From Aquimarina rhabdastrellae (lineage in GTDB: Bacteria; Bacteroidota; Bacteroidia; Flavobacteriales; Flavobacteriaceae), in the NCBI GenBank assembly GCA_947387485.1, contig CANDNT010000002.1:310001-374000 (forward strand): a DNA stretch of 64,000 bases. Direction: 5' to 3'. The notes beneath the pieces are model-generated. The model was not told where the DNA came from and did not search any database. It saw only the letters and a program-made list of their open reading frames with translations. The position numbers were made by a program, and so were the translations under genes. Shown one piece after another: positions 1-9,286 of this stretch. The first letter of the stretch is position 1. Each line of letters begins with the position of its first letter.

Positions 1-1
1 A

Positions 2-238
2 TCAATAGAAGACGTAAAAATAGGAATGAAACTACCTGGAATAGTAAATAATATTACCAATTTTGGATGTTTTGTAGATATAGGAGTAAAAGAAAGTGGA
101 TTAATACATATTTCGAAAATAGCTAATGAATATATAAGTGATATTAATGAAGTTGTACAATTAAATCAACAAGTCATGGCAACAGTAATTAATGTTGATT
201 TAGCAAGAAAGAGAATACAATTATCGTTGATAGATTAA
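2..238 (+). CDS. tex: Tex-type S1 RNA-binding protein, C-terminal fragment
   Basis: This is the 3' end of a gene cut by the window edge; the frame is open from base 2. The 78 visible residues form one S1 (OB-fold) RNA-binding domain, with the hallmarks GIVNNITNFGCFVDIGV and GLIHIS, and a final ARKRIQLSL strand. The lead-in SIEDVKIGMKLPG matches the end of Tex (YhgF) transcription accessory proteins, in which the S1 domain is C-terminal. Tex is a cytoplasmic nucleic-acid-binding factor implicated in transcription and RNA turnover. Other S1 proteins such as polynucleotide phosphorylase or ribosomal S1 are less likely, because the gene ends directly after the domain. Confidence 0.8.
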   Translation, partial: SIEDVKIGMKLPGIVNNITNFGCFVDIGVKESGLIHISKIANEYISDINEVVQLNQQVMATVINVDLARKRIQLSLID

Positions 239-242
239 AACA

Positions 243-283
243 AAAAGAAAACCCTTCTAAATTTTAGAAGGGTTTTCTTTTTT
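243..283. terminator. Bidirectional intrinsic terminator between tex and tatA
   Basis: A near-perfect inverted repeat, with arms containing AGAAAACCCTTCTAAA and its complement, is flanked by an A-run upstream and a T-run downstream. It therefore reads as a rho-independent terminator on both strands. It lies between the convergent tex and tatA-like genes. Confidence 0.88.
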
Positions 284-297
284 ATGATATAATAGTA

Positions 298-486
298 TTA
301 ATTTTTTTGATCTATTTTAGGATCTTCATCTTCTTTAGTTGCGTCTTTAAATTCTTTGATACCGCTTCCTAATCCTCTCATTAATTCAGGAATTTTTCTT
401 CCTCCGAATAAAAGTAGAACTACAACTACGATTAGAATGATTTGAGGAGCACCAATCATTCCTAAAAAAGTATGTAATGAAATCAT
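298..486 (-). CDS. tatA: Sec-independent protein translocase TatA/TatE family
   Basis: The 62-residue protein has one N-terminal transmembrane helix (about residues 12-28), the [20 protein letters not shown] hinge and amphipathic helix, and a short acidic tail. This is the complete architecture of TatA. TatA oligomers form the pore-like part of the twin-arginine translocase that exports folded proteins across the inner membrane. No tatC or tatB lies next to it, which is common in flavobacteria. A TAnnTTTG element sits about 20 bases upstream. The short length is normal for the family in this phylum; TatA and TatE cannot be separated here. Confidence 0.9.
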   Translation of the reverse strand: MISLHTFLGMIGAPQIILIVVVVLLLFGGRKIPELMRGLGSGIKEFKDATKEDEDPKIDQKN

Positions 487-505
487 TGTCTTAAAATTTA
501 GAATA

Positions 506-513
506 CAAAGTTA
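506..513 (-). promoter_or_regulatory. Bacteroidota -7 promoter element for tatA
   Basis: On the minus strand this reads TAACTTTG, an exact match to the TAnnTTTG -7 motif of Bacteroidota primary-sigma promoters. It lies about 20 bases before the tatA start. No clear TTG -33 box is visible. Confidence 0.5.
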
Positions 514-651
514 AAAAGATTTACCTACTAAAAAAAGCTAAGAAAGAAGAGATAATTCAAAAAAATGAAAAAATAAAATGAAGAAGTTGAATTTAGAGTT
601 AAAAAAGGAAGAAATCTATGAGTAAGGATTTTTATGCATAGGGAGAATACG

Positions 652-659
652 TATATTTG
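652..659 (+). promoter_or_regulatory. -7 promoter element at the head of the polysaccharide operon
   Basis: TATATTTG matches TAnnTTTG and ends 11 bases before the M23 peptidase start, implying a very short 5' leader. It is the only good promoter match before the run of closely spaced genes ending at 11355. A -33 TTG at the usual distance is not evident. Confidence 0.5.
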
Positions 660-670
660 TCGTTAATTTT

Positions 671-1540
671 ATGGGAAAGGACAAGAAAAATAAAAAGAAG
701 ATAGCTAGAAAACTGCTTAATAAGTATCGTTTGGTAATCCTTAATGAAGATACTTTTGAAGAGCGTATTTCTTTTAAACTAAACAGACTAAATGTATTTG
801 TTATAGTCATGATGGTTTCTGTTATCTTAATTTCTTGTACTACAGTTTTAATTGCTTTTACACCATTAAGAGAATACATTCCAGGTTATTCATCTTCTTC
901 ATTAGCAAAAAAAGCGAGAGCATTAGAAATTACAGCAGATTCTTTAAAAACGCAATTTGCGCTTAAAGAGCAAGAATATAATGCTATTAAAAATGTGTTA
1001 TTAGGAGATGTAGAAGGAGAAGAAAATTTTAAAGATACTTCTACAAATACACAAAAAGTTGAGATAGATGAAATAGACTTAACTCCTTCTCAAGAAGATA
1101 TAGAATTAAGAGAAGAGGTTTCTAGAGAAGATAAATACAGCTTATTTGATAAAGAAAAAGCTAATGCAGATTTTTCTTTATTTCCACCGGTAAAAGGATC
1201 TATTACCTCAAAATACGATTCTAATGAAAAACACTATGCAATAGATGTAGCTGTACCCAAAGATACACCTATTAAAGCAGCAGCAGATGGAACAGTGATT
1301 TTTGCAGATTGGACGGCAGATACAGGTTATGTAATGATATTAGATCATGGCTTTAATATCTTAACCATATATAAGCATAATGCATCTCTAACAAAACAAC
1401 AAGGAGAACTTGTTAAAGCTGGTGAAGTGATTGCTACTGCTGGATCTACCGGAGATTTATCTACGGGACCGCATTTACATTTTGAGTTGTGGAGAGATGG
1501 ATATTCTATCGACCCATCTTTATTTATTGATTTTGAATAG
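671..1540 (+). CDS. Membrane-anchored M23 (LytM) family metallopeptidase
   Basis: The 289-residue protein has a basic cytoplasmic N-terminus, one transmembrane helix (about residues 42-63), a short coiled region and a periplasmic LytM domain (about 170-289). The zinc and catalytic residues are intact: H188 and D192 in KHYAID, H236, and the HxH pair H268/H270 in GPHLHFELW. It is therefore predicted to be an active peptidoglycan endopeptidase facing the periplasm. The gene starts the operon and is followed after 8 bases by the GH3-family gene. Its linkage to polysaccharide assembly may reflect wall remodelling during envelope growth, but that is inference; the gene is commonly at this position in flavobacteria. 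Confidence 0.88.
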   Translation: MGKDKKNKKKIARKLLNKYRLVILNEDTFEERISFKLNRLNVFVIVMMVSVILISCTTVLIAFTPLREYIPGYSSSSLAKKARALEITADSLKTQFALKEQEYNAIKNVLLGDVEGEENFKDTSTNTQKVEIDEIDLTPSQEDIELREEVSREDKYSLFDKEKANADFSLFPPVKGSITSKYDSNEKHYAIDVAVPKDTPIKAAADGTVIFADWTADTGYVMILDHGFNILTIYKHNASLTKQQGELVKAGEVIATAGSTGDLSTGPHLHFELWRDGYSIDPSLFIDFE

Positions 1541-1548
1541 GTAATTAT

Positions 1549-3045
1549 ATGTCTATAAAAGTAATAGGAGCTAAAATTTTTGCGAAGTACATTCGTAAAA
1601 AGATTGATAAATGGTCAGAAAATCCAATTGAAACTCAAGAAAGAGTTTTTAAATACCTGATTGACAAAGCAAAGGATACTAGTTTTGGTAAAGATCATGA
1701 TTTTGATAATATAAAAACTCATAGTGATTTTGTCAAAAGAGTGCCCGTAAGAGATTATGAAGAATTACGTTCTTATGTTGATTGTGTAGTTGCAGGAGAA
1801 GAAGATATTTTATGGCCAGGAAAACCACTTTATTTTGCTAAAACATCAGGAACAACTAGTGGAGTTAAATATATTCCGTTGACAAAAGAGTCTATACCTT
1901 ATCATATCAACGCTGCTCGTAATGCTATCTTATGTTATATAGCAGAGACAGGAAAAGCGTCTTTTGTAGATGGAAAGATGATTTTTTTACAAGGAAGTCC
2001 AGTACTTAATGAAAAGAATGGGATAAAATTAGGAAGATTGTCAGGTATAGCAGCTCATTATGTTCCTAAGTATTTGCAAAAAAATCGAATGCCTAGTTGG
2101 GAAACTAATTGTATAGAAGATTGGGAAACAAAGGTTGATGCAATTGTAGAAGAAACCTATAAAGAGAATATGTCTGTAATAAGCGGAATTCCGCCTTGGG
2201 TACAGATGTATTTTGAAAGATTGAAAAATAAAACAGGTAAACCAATCGGAGAACTGTTTAATAGTTTTGAATTATTTATTTATGGAGGTGTTAATTTTGA
2301 ACCTTATAGAGCTACTTTTGAGCAATTAATTCAGAGAAAAGTTGACAGTATAGAGTTGTATCCAGCGTCTGAAGGTTTTTTTGCATTTCAAGATAAGCAA
2401 AATGAAAAAGGAATGCTATTACAATTAGATTCCGAAATGTTTTATGAATTTGTAAAAACAGATGAGTTTTTTACAGAAAACCCTAAACGTTATACCATAG
2501 GAGAAGTTGAGGTAGGAGTTAATTATGTAATTTTGATTTCAACAAGCGCAGGATTATGGAGTTACAACATTGGTGATACGGTAATATTTACTAGTGTAAA
2601 ACCATATAGAGTGATTGTTTCAGGACGAATAAAGCATTTTATTTCAGCATTTGGGGAACATGTGATAGGGAAAGAAGTAGATCAAGCGTTAAAAGAGGGG
2701 ATAGAACAAATAGGAGGAGCTGTTAATGAATTTACAGTTGCTCCACAAATAAATCCAAAAGAAGGATTACCATATCATGAATGGTTTATTGAGTTTAAAG
2801 AACAGCCTACTGATATTGAAAGATTAACAATAGCAATTGATACATCATTGAGAAAACAAAACTCGTATTATGATGATTTAATTGAAGGAAGTATTTTAAA
2901 ACCACTTAAGATTACAATAGTACAAAAAGATGGTTTTAAAATGTATATGAAATCAATAGGCAAACTAGGAGGACAAAATAAACTACCGAGATTATCAAAT
3001 GATCGTAAGATAGCTGAAGCACTTTCAGATATGGTAGTCGGTTAA
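1549..3045 (+). CDS. GH3 auxin-responsive promoter family protein (acyl-adenylating enzyme)
   Basis: The 498-residue protein has the three ATP/AMP-binding motifs of plant GH3 (JAR1-like) enzymes: KTSGTTSGVKYIP near residue 105, YPASEGFFAF near 270, and YNIGDTVIFTS followed by VSGRIKHFISAFGEHV near 345-375. GH3 enzymes activate carboxylic acids as adenylates and couple them to amino acids. Bacterial members are widespread in Bacteroidota, but their substrate is not established. The gene lies 8 bases after the M23 gene and 21 before the next, so co-transcription is likely. Length and motif order match the full-length family, and no key motif is lost. Family assignment is firm; the reaction is unknown. 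Confidence 0.88.
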   Translation: MSIKVIGAKIFAKYIRKKIDKWSENPIETQERVFKYLIDKAKDTSFGKDHDFDNIKTHSDFVKRVPVRDYEELRSYVDCVVAGEEDILWPGKPLYFAKTSGTTSGVKYIPLTKESIPYHINAARNAILCYIAETGKASFVDGKMIFLQGSPVLNEKNGIKLGRLSGIAAHYVPKYLQKNRMPSWETNCIEDWETKVDAIVEETYKENMSVISGIPPWVQMYFERLKNKTGKPIGELFNSFELFIYGGVNFEPYRATFEQLIQRKVDSIELYPASEGFFAFQDKQNEKGMLLQLDSEMFYEFVKTDEFFTENPKRYTIGEVEVGVNYVILISTSAGLWSYNIGDTVIFTSVKPYRVIVSGRIKHFISAFGEHVIGKEVDQALKEGIEQIGGAVNEFTVAPQINPKEGLPYHEWFIEFKEQPTDIERLTIAIDTSLRKQNSYYDDLIEGSILKPLKITIVQKDGFKMYMKSIGKLGGQNKLPRLSNDRKIAEALSDMVVG

Positions 3046-3066
3046 TAATTATATATAGAAAAGAAT

Positions 3067-4764
3067 ATGGCAGATATAAAAATACAAGGGAGAACAAGAG
3101 CTCAAGAAAGTTCCAACGCAATAGAACGCATGTATATTACAATGCGTCATTTATTTAATAGAGGTTTTTATAAACCAATGGGAGTTTCTGGAGAAACGTT
3201 AAGAGAAGGACTATTAACATTACGTCCAGAAATTTATGGATCTATTGCAGAAGAGAAAGTAGAATTAAACGGACTTTTATATGTAATAGATAGATTACCA
3301 ATTGGGATAGAAGAATGTAGATTTATTAACCTTACAAGTGATGAAGGATATAAGAACTCACATTTTAAAGCCATAATCCCTCCAAAAAGAAGAAGAAATT
3401 GCTATCGTATAGACGATGAGCAAATGAATATTGAAATCACTAGAGGAAGATCAGAAATCTATGATATATTAACACATTTAACGTTCTTATTTATTGAATC
3501 ACACAAGATCATGCATAGAGTTGTGATTGACGAAGAAGGAAATGTAACAAGAGATTGGAAGAAATTAGAGAATGCGGTACTTTCTAAAAAAGATTTAACA
3601 CAAGCTCAACGAGAAATTGCGTTGACTCATACAGCCAATATATTAGGAAGAACTTTTAGAGAAGTTTCTTCTATTTATGACGGATTCTCTTGTCCAGAAA
3701 ATAAAGAACGTTTCTTACATATTATCTATTGGTTAGGAAAACTAGCTATGGAAGAAGGGATTAATGATAATAAACGAATAGTGACTTTTAGTCCAGTATT
3801 AAGAGAACGTTTAGGACATCATATCCATGGCGAAATATGGGCAGATTCGATTAAAAAAGTATTAGATGATAGAGGTTTATTAAAAAGACCAATTCATATC
3901 ATTAGTGCAAATATGCATAGCGTAATGAATACGTTATATGCACCTGTTGCACTTAAAACAGAATTAAAAAATAAATCTACGTTTGATGTTTACGAATTAC
4001 TTAGTGATGGTAAAAACGAAAAGTTAAGAGCTAAGGTTCAAAAAACAGCACTACAAAATGGAATGATCTATATTGAAGATCAAAGTGGTACAAATATTAA
4101 TGTTCAAATTATTGATACTGCAAAATATGCAGAAGCAAGTAAATATAAAACATTAATTAAGGGGTTTGAAGAAGATAAAAAGCCAGTAATTATAGTAATG
4201 GATTATGCTTTTGGGGAACAAGCATATGAAACTATGGATGAACTTTTAAAACCATATAATAAAACTGAGTCTGAGAAAGTTTATTTAAATGTAGATTCTG
4301 TTTCTATTATGGGTAAAGCTGGTATCCTAGAAGGAGGAAAAGGAGATATCATGATTCCTACAGCTCATTTGTTTGAAGGAACGGCAGATAATTATCCTTT
4401 TGTAAACGAATTACAAAAAGAAGACCTTGAAGGAGAAGGAATTTCTGTTTACGACGGTGCTATGGTAACTGTATTAGGTACATCTTTACAAAATAGAGAT
4501 ATTTTAAAATTCTTCCATGATTCAACTTGGAATGTAATAGGACTAGAGATGGAAGGAGCACATTATCAAAAAGCAATACAATCTGCTTCAAAATTAAGAG
4601 GAAGTATTAGTGCAGATGTGAAGGTTAGATACGCCTATTATGCATCTGATAATCCATTAGAAACAGGAAGTACATTAGCTTCTGGAGGATTAGGAACAAC
4701 AGGAGTAAAACCAACGTATTTAATTACAGAAAAAATCTTAGAACAATTATTTAAGAATAAATAA
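3067..4764 (+). CDS. Conserved flavobacterial protein (DUF6909-like) with a nucleoside-phosphorylase-like C-terminus
   Basis: The 565-residue soluble protein has no signal peptide or transmembrane helix. It resembles a conserved flavobacterial family that I tentatively label DUF6909. The N-terminal half (about 1-270) is helical, with conserved HxxxHxxH-like segments, and is unassigned. The C-terminal half (about 275-565) resembles the purine nucleoside phosphorylase / AMP nucleosidase fold: a MGKAGILEGGKGDIMIPTAH segment near residue 417 and GLEMEGAHYQ near 492 echo the family's xxGDIVIP and MExxA substrate-binding motifs. Its stop codon abuts the start of the first Wzz-like gene, placing it firmly in the polysaccharide operon. 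The enzymatic reading is inference from motifs only. Confidence 0.65.
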   Translation: MADIKIQGRTRAQESSNAIERMYITMRHLFNRGFYKPMGVSGETLREGLLTLRPEIYGSIAEEKVELNGLLYVIDRLPIGIEECRFINLTSDEGYKNSHFKAIIPPKRRRNCYRIDDEQMNIEITRGRSEIYDILTHLTFLFIESHKIMHRVVIDEEGNVTRDWKKLENAVLSKKDLTQAQREIALTHTANILGRTFREVSSIYDGFSCPENKERFLHIIYWLGKLAMEEGINDNKRIVTFSPVLRERLGHHIHGEIWADSIKKVLDDRGLLKRPIHIISANMHSVMNTLYAPVALKTELKNKSTFDVYELLSDGKNEKLRAKVQKTALQNGMIYIEDQSGTNINVQIIDTAKYAEASKYKTLIKGFEEDKKPVIIVMDYAFGEQAYETMDELLKPYNKTESEKVYLNVDSVSIMGKAGILEGGKGDIMIPTAHLFEGTADNYPFVNELQKEDLEGEGISVYDGAMVTVLGTSLQNRDILKFFHDSTWNVIGLEMEGAHYQKAIQSASKLRGSISADVKVRYAYYASDNPLETGSTLASGGLGTTGVKPTYLITEKILEQLFKNK

Positions 4765-5760
4765 ATGAAAGATAATCCCCAATCTGAACATAATGAAGAT
4801 GAAATTGATGTATCACAATTGCTACAATTGGTTAATAGTTCCTTATTAAAATTTGTTGCTATAATATATAGTATACCAATTTTTTTCATAAAGAAAGCTA
4901 AGTTCTTTTTTCCAATTATTATTATTAGTATTGTACTAGGATATTTTATAGATAAAAGAGCTACAGAAATATACTATCAAGATATAATAATCGAACCTAA
5001 ATTAGAGAGCACTGAATATCTTTATAAGAGTATAGAGTTTATTAATTTAAACTTAAGTAACCCTGAGTTTTTTAATAGAATTAATATTACTCAAGATGAA
5101 GCATCTATCTTGAGTAGCATCTCTATAGAACCTATAATACGTTCAAGAGATGTATTAGATGTTTTACAGAAAGAATATGATGATAAAAATAGAGCATATA
5201 ATATTCTTTTTGACTTTAGTAATAAAATATTAGAAGATGAAAAGTTTAAAGAATTTTATACATATCATAAAATAACATTTACTTTTGTTGATAATAGTTT
5301 GATCAATAATAAGTTAATTGATAATGTTCTGAATTTTATTTACAATAATGATTTTTACAATAAAAAAATATCATTTCTCAGAAAAACTAACAAATATCAT
5401 TTAGAAGAAAATGAAAAATCACTAAAATTTATTGATGAATATCTTAATAAAGTAAATAAAGAAATAGGAAAAAAACAAAGTTTTTCTGGAGAAAAGCCTA
5501 TTGTTTATGAATTAGATAATAGAAAATACTTAACTGAGCTGTTAAAGCAAAAGGAAAGAATACTTGAAAACATTAAAAATGAATCACAATTTTTAGTTTT
5601 TAATGAAAATATTTTTTCGATACTAAATTATGGTGAAGTTTTAAAAAAGGAAAAATTGATCTTTAGAAAAATGATTATAATTATACCAATTTTATCAATT
5701 TTGGTTTTAATTATATTTTTTATAAACATGAAATTATACGAAAAAGTTAAGTTAAAATAA
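4765..5760 (+). CDS. Wzz-like polysaccharide chain-length / co-polymerase protein, copy 1
   Basis: The 331-residue protein shows the polysaccharide co-polymerase layout: an acidic N-terminal tail containing EIDVSQLLQLV, a first transmembrane helix (about 47-61), a long periplasmic, largely helical region, and a C-terminal transmembrane helix (about 301-321). Wzz-type proteins sit in the inner membrane and set chain length for Wzy-made polymers. It starts immediately after the previous stop codon and is followed after 5 bases by a second protein of the same layout. Sequence similarity to canonical Wzz is weak, and no attached tyrosine kinase domain is present. The assignment rests on topology and context. 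Confidence 0.65.
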   Translation: MKDNPQSEHNEDEIDVSQLLQLVNSSLLKFVAIIYSIPIFFIKKAKFFFPIIIISIVLGYFIDKRATEIYYQDIIIEPKLESTEYLYKSIEFINLNLSNPEFFNRINITQDEASILSSISIEPIIRSRDVLDVLQKEYDDKNRAYNILFDFSNKILEDEKFKEFYTYHKITFTFVDNSLINNKLIDNVLNFIYNNDFYNKKISFLRKTNKYHLEENEKSLKFIDEYLNKVNKEIGKKQSFSGEKPIVYELDNRKYLTELLKQKERILENIKNESQFLVFNENIFSILNYGEVLKKEKLIFRKMIIIIPILSILVLIIFFINMKLYEKVKLK

Positions 5761-5765
5761 ATATA

Positions 5766-6809
5766 ATGGACGAAAAGAATTCATCAGAAGATATTGATAT
5801 AGGACAATTGTTCTCTCTTATAGAAAAAGGTATTGGTAAGATATGGAGTGTAATAAAATTATTTTTACAACGTATAATTAAATTAATCTTAAATAGTTTG
5901 ATATTTATTCAAACTCATTTTTTAAAGTTTTTAATAGCAGGTATTTTGTTTGGAGCTATAGGGCTTTATTTAGATAAACAAGAAGAGCCTGTGTATCAAT
6001 CAGCAATGGTTGTCTCTCCTAATTTTAATAGTGCACAACAATTATATAATAACATTCATTTTTATAATGAATTGGCAAAAGAAAAAGACTCGAAAAGCTT
6101 ATCAAGAGCTCTTTCAATTGAAATTAAAGAAGCAGAAACAATTAAAGAGATTTCGGTAGAGTCATATACAGATGAGACTCAGAAAATAAAGCAATTTAGT
6201 GAATTTATTAGTTCTTTAGATACTATTTCACAACGTAATGTAGATTACGAAGAATATTTGAAGAATTATAATGATATTAATTCAAAATTCCATAGAGTTA
6301 TATTTAAAGCAACAGATGCAACTATTGCGAAGAAATGCCAAACATCTATTATAGAATCAATAAATAATAATAGTTATTTTAAACAACAAAAAGCTGTTAA
6401 TATTGATAATTTAAAAATAGAAGATTCTATTATAAAATATCAATTGAAAGAAATAAAATCTTTACAAGAATTTAATAAAGAAATTAAAAAACTTCAAGCA
6501 AGTAAAGAAGCAGCTACTACAGAAATTAATTTAGCTGAATCTAAACTTAATCCTGAAAATATCGAGATGGATCTCTTAAAAAGAATTGACGAATTAAAAG
6601 AAGATCTAGTTGAGTTAAATAAAGAAATAATAGATACTAAGAATACAATTAATGTGATATCTGATTTTCCATCTAGAGGAGTTAGAGTGAGTGTTATCTA
6701 TGAAAAGAAAACATTTTTATTAGGATTATTAGGTATATTTTTAATGTTTGGATTTTTGATAATGAAATCTTTAAATAAGTTTTTAAAGAATTATAAGAGT
6801 TCCTTATAA
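5766..6809 (+). CDS. Wzz-like polysaccharide chain-length / co-polymerase protein, copy 2
   Basis: The 347-residue protein has the same layout as its upstream neighbour: an N-terminal tail with EDIDIGQLFSLIEK, a transmembrane helix (about 52-69), a long Lys/Glu-rich periplasmic coiled-coil (about 190-290), and a C-terminal transmembrane helix (about 316-334). It lies 5 bases after copy 1 and 12 before rmlB. The shared xIDxxQLxxL N-terminal signature suggests the pair arose by duplication and may form a hetero-oligomeric chain-length regulator; that is inference. No Walker motifs are present, so it is not a BY-kinase. Confidence 0.65.
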   Translation: MDEKNSSEDIDIGQLFSLIEKGIGKIWSVIKLFLQRIIKLILNSLIFIQTHFLKFLIAGILFGAIGLYLDKQEEPVYQSAMVVSPNFNSAQQLYNNIHFYNELAKEKDSKSLSRALSIEIKEAETIKEISVESYTDETQKIKQFSEFISSLDTISQRNVDYEEYLKNYNDINSKFHRVIFKATDATIAKKCQTSIIESINNNSYFKQQKAVNIDNLKIEDSIIKYQLKEIKSLQEFNKEIKKLQASKEAATTEINLAESKLNPENIEMDLLKRIDELKEDLVELNKEIIDTKNTINVISDFPSRGVRVSVIYEKKTFLLGLLGIFLMFGFLIMKSLNKFLKNYKSSL

Positions 6810-6821
6810 ATATAAGTAGTA

Positions 6822-7871
6822 ATGAACTTATTAATAACAGGAGGTGCAGGATTTATAGGATCTCATGTAGTAAGATTATTTGTGAAAGCTTATTCAGATT
6901 ATAATATTTATAATTTGGATAAGCTTTCTTATGCAGGGAATCTTGAGAATATTAAAGACATAGAAAAAGCAAAGAATTACACTTTTATTAAAGGAGATAT
7001 AACAGATAAAGCTTTTTTAACAGAGATTTTCCGAAAATATAATTTTGATGCAATAATTCATTTAGCTGCGGAATCCCATGTTGATAGATCTATTGAAAAC
7101 CCATTAGCTTTTGTTGAGACAAATATTATAGGTACTATAAATTTATTAGAACAATGCCGAAAAAACTGGAACAATGATAGAAAAAAGCATTTATTTTATC
7201 ATATTAGCACAGATGAGGTTTATGGTTCTTTAGGAGAAAAAGGACTGTTTGAAGAAACAACATCATATAAACCTAATTCACCTTATTCGGCTTCCAAAGC
7301 AAGTTCAGATCATTTTGTTAGAGCTTATGGTGAAACCTATAAAATTCCATATATTATAACAAATTGTTCAAATAATTATGGTGCAAATCAGTTTCCAGAA
7401 AAACTCATTCCGTTATTTATAAATAATATTATCAATAATAAATCATTACCTGTTTATGGTGATGGGAAATATACTAGAGATTGGTTGTATGTTGAAGATC
7501 ATGCTAGAGCTATAGATATAGTTTTTCATAATGGAAAAAATAAAGAAACCTATAACATTGGAGGTTTTAATGAGTGGCAAAATATAGCGTTGATAAAATT
7601 ATTATGTAAATTGATGGATCAAAAATTAGGAAGAAATGAAGGTACATCTTCTCAATTGATTACTTATATAACAGATAGACCTGGACATGATAGAAGGTAT
7701 GCTATAGATGCTAATAAGATTTATAGTGAATTAGGATGGAAGCCTTCTGTTACTTTTGAAGATGGATTATCAAAAACAATAGATTGGTATTTGGATAATC
7801 AAGAATGGTTAGTTAATATAACTTCTGGGGCCTATAAAGAATATTATAATAAAATGTATCTTAAAAAATGA
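6822..7871 (+). CDS. rmlB: dTDP-glucose 4,6-dehydratase RmlB
   Basis: The 349-residue short-chain dehydrogenase has the NAD-binding [10 protein letters not shown] at residues 7-16, the STDEVYG motif with the catalytic Asp-Glu pair of dehydratases, and the YSASK active-site Tyr/Lys pair. RmlB converts dTDP-glucose to dTDP-4-keto-6-deoxyglucose, the second step of dTDP-L-rhamnose synthesis, in the cytoplasm. Length is typical. It opens a contiguous rmlB-rmlA-rmlC-rmlD set with gaps of a few bases or overlaps, so the identity is well supported by context. Confidence 0.95.
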   Translation: MNLLITGGAGFIGSHVVRLFVKAYSDYNIYNLDKLSYAGNLENIKDIEKAKNYTFIKGDITDKAFLTEIFRKYNFDAIIHLAAESHVDRSIENPLAFVETNIIGTINLLEQCRKNWNNDRKKHLFYHISTDEVYGSLGEKGLFEETTSYKPNSPYSASKASSDHFVRAYGETYKIPYIITNCSNNYGANQFPEKLIPLFINNIINNKSLPVYGDGKYTRDWLYVEDHARAIDIVFHNGKNKETYNIGGFNEWQNIALIKLLCKLMDQKLGRNEGTSSQLITYITDRPGHDRRYAIDANKIYSELGWKPSVTFEDGLSKTIDWYLDNQEWLVNITSGAYKEYYNKMYLKK

Positions 7872-7875
7872 GATA

Positions 7876-8724
7876 ATGAAAGGAATTATTCTAGCAGGAG
7901 GTTCTGGAACCAGACTTCACCCTTTAACATTAGCAATAAGTAAGCAATTAATGCCAATATATAATAAACCAATGATTTATTATCCATTGTCAACACTTAT
8001 GTTAGCTGGAATAAGAGAAATATTAATTATTTCAACACCTAAAGACTTGCCTTTGTTTAAAGAATTGTTAGGAGATGGAAAACGATTAGGTTGTGATTTT
8101 CAGTATGCTATTCAAGAGGAACCTAATGGATTAGCCGAAGCTTTTATAATAGGAGAAAAATTTATAGGAAAAGATGCTGTGGCATTGATCTTGGGAGATA
8201 ATATTTTTTATGGATCTGGATTAGGGAAATTATTACAGAAGAATAAAAACCCTAAAGGTGGTATTATCTATGCTTATCATGTAAATGATCCAGAACGATA
8301 TGGTGTTGTAGATTTTGATGAAAAAGGAAATGTATTATCAATAGAAGAGAAACCTGAAAAACCTAAATCTAATTATGCCATTCCAGGGATTTATTTTTAT
8401 AATAATGAAGTAGTTTCAATAGCTAAAAGTATTAAACCAAGTGAACGAGGAGAACTTGAAATTACAGATATAAATAGAATATATTTAAATAAGAAAAAAC
8501 TGAATGTTAGCATCCTTGATCGAGGTACAGCATGGTTAGATACAGGAACATTTAATTCATTAATGCAAGCATCTCAATTTGTTCAAGTAATAGAAGAAAG
8601 ACAAGGCTTAAGAATAGGAGCTATAGAAGAAGTAGCGTTTAATATGGGCTATATAGATAGAAAAGCTTATAAAGATTTAGTAGAGCCATTGAAGAAAAGT
8701 GGTTACGCGAAGAATTTATACTAA
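7876..8724 (+). CDS. rmlA: Glucose-1-phosphate thymidylyltransferase RmlA
   Basis: The 282-residue nucleotidyltransferase begins [18 protein letters not shown], the signature nucleotide-binding loop of RmlA, with [17 protein letters not shown] and LGDNIFYG following. It makes dTDP-glucose from dTTP and glucose-1-phosphate, the committed step of the rhamnose pathway, and is usually feedback-inhibited by dTDP-rhamnose. It starts 4 bases after rmlB. Length matches the short RmlA form (about 290 residues). A second, more distant sugar nucleotidyltransferase is encoded at 54638. Confidence 0.95.
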   Translation: MKGIILAGGSGTRLHPLTLAISKQLMPIYNKPMIYYPLSTLMLAGIREILIISTPKDLPLFKELLGDGKRLGCDFQYAIQEEPNGLAEAFIIGEKFIGKDAVALILGDNIFYGSGLGKLLQKNKNPKGGIIYAYHVNDPERYGVVDFDEKGNVLSIEEKPEKPKSNYAIPGIYFYNNEVVSIAKSIKPSERGELEITDINRIYLNKKKLNVSILDRGTAWLDTGTFNSLMQASQFVQVIEERQGLRIGAIEEVAFNMGYIDRKAYKDLVEPLKKSGYAKNLY

Positions 8725-8740
8725 ACGTAATTTAGGTTTA

Positions 8741-9286
8741 ATGAAGATAGAAGAAACTAGATTAAAAGGGTGTTATATTATAAATCCAACAGTTTTCTTT
8801 GATGAAAGAGGTTATTTCTTTGAGAGTTTTAATCAGCAAAAATTCTCAAAACTTATAGGAGAAGAAATAAACTTTGTTCAAGATAATCAATCTTATTCAA
8901 GTAGAGGTGTTTTAAGAGGGTTACATTATCAACGAGGTGAGTTTGCTCAAGCTAAGCTAGTTCAAGTTTTAAAAGGAAAAGTTTTAGATGTTGTAGTTGA
9001 TTTAAGATCAAATTCTGAGACTTTTGGAGAGCATATTACAGTTGAGCTGACATCAGAAAATAAAAAGCAATTATTTATTCCTAGAGGGTTTGCCCATGGA
9101 TTTATTGTGTTATCTGAAGAAGCTGAGTTCTTTTATAAATGTGATAATTTTTATAATAAAAATTCAGAAGAAGGTATTAGATATGATGATCCTCAATTGA
9201 AAATTAATTGGAAAATTGGTAATATGACTTTGATAGTTTCAGAAAAAGATAAAATACTTCCCAACTTTAAAGATGCTAGATTATGA
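8741..9286 (+). CDS. rmlC: dTDP-4-dehydrorhamnose 3,5-epimerase RmlC
   Basis: The 181-residue cupin has the RmlC motifs DERGYFFESFN, RGVLRGLHYQ with the catalytic His, and PRGFAHGFIVLS. It epimerises C3 and C5 of dTDP-4-keto-6-deoxyglucose. An in-frame ATG at 8699 inside rmlA would add 14 unusual residues. The start at 8741 (MKIEETRLKGCYIINPTVFF) matches the usual N-terminus of the family and is preferred. The stop overlaps the rmlD start by four bases (ATGA), which indicates translational coupling. Confidence 0.94.
   Translation: MKIEETRLKGCYIINPTVFFDERGYFFESFNQQKFSKLIGEEINFVQDNQSYSSRGVLRGLHYQRGEFAQAKLVQVLKGKVLDVVVDLRSNSETFGEHITVELTSENKKQLFIPRGFAHGFIVLSEEAEFFYKCDNFYNKNSEEGIRYDDPQLKINWKIGNMTLIVSEKDKILPNFKDARL

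Noticed and set aside
616..879. 87-codon minus-strand frame overlapping the M23 gene start
   Set aside because: It is antisense to the well-supported M23 gene, has no recognisable domain, and has no promoter of its own.
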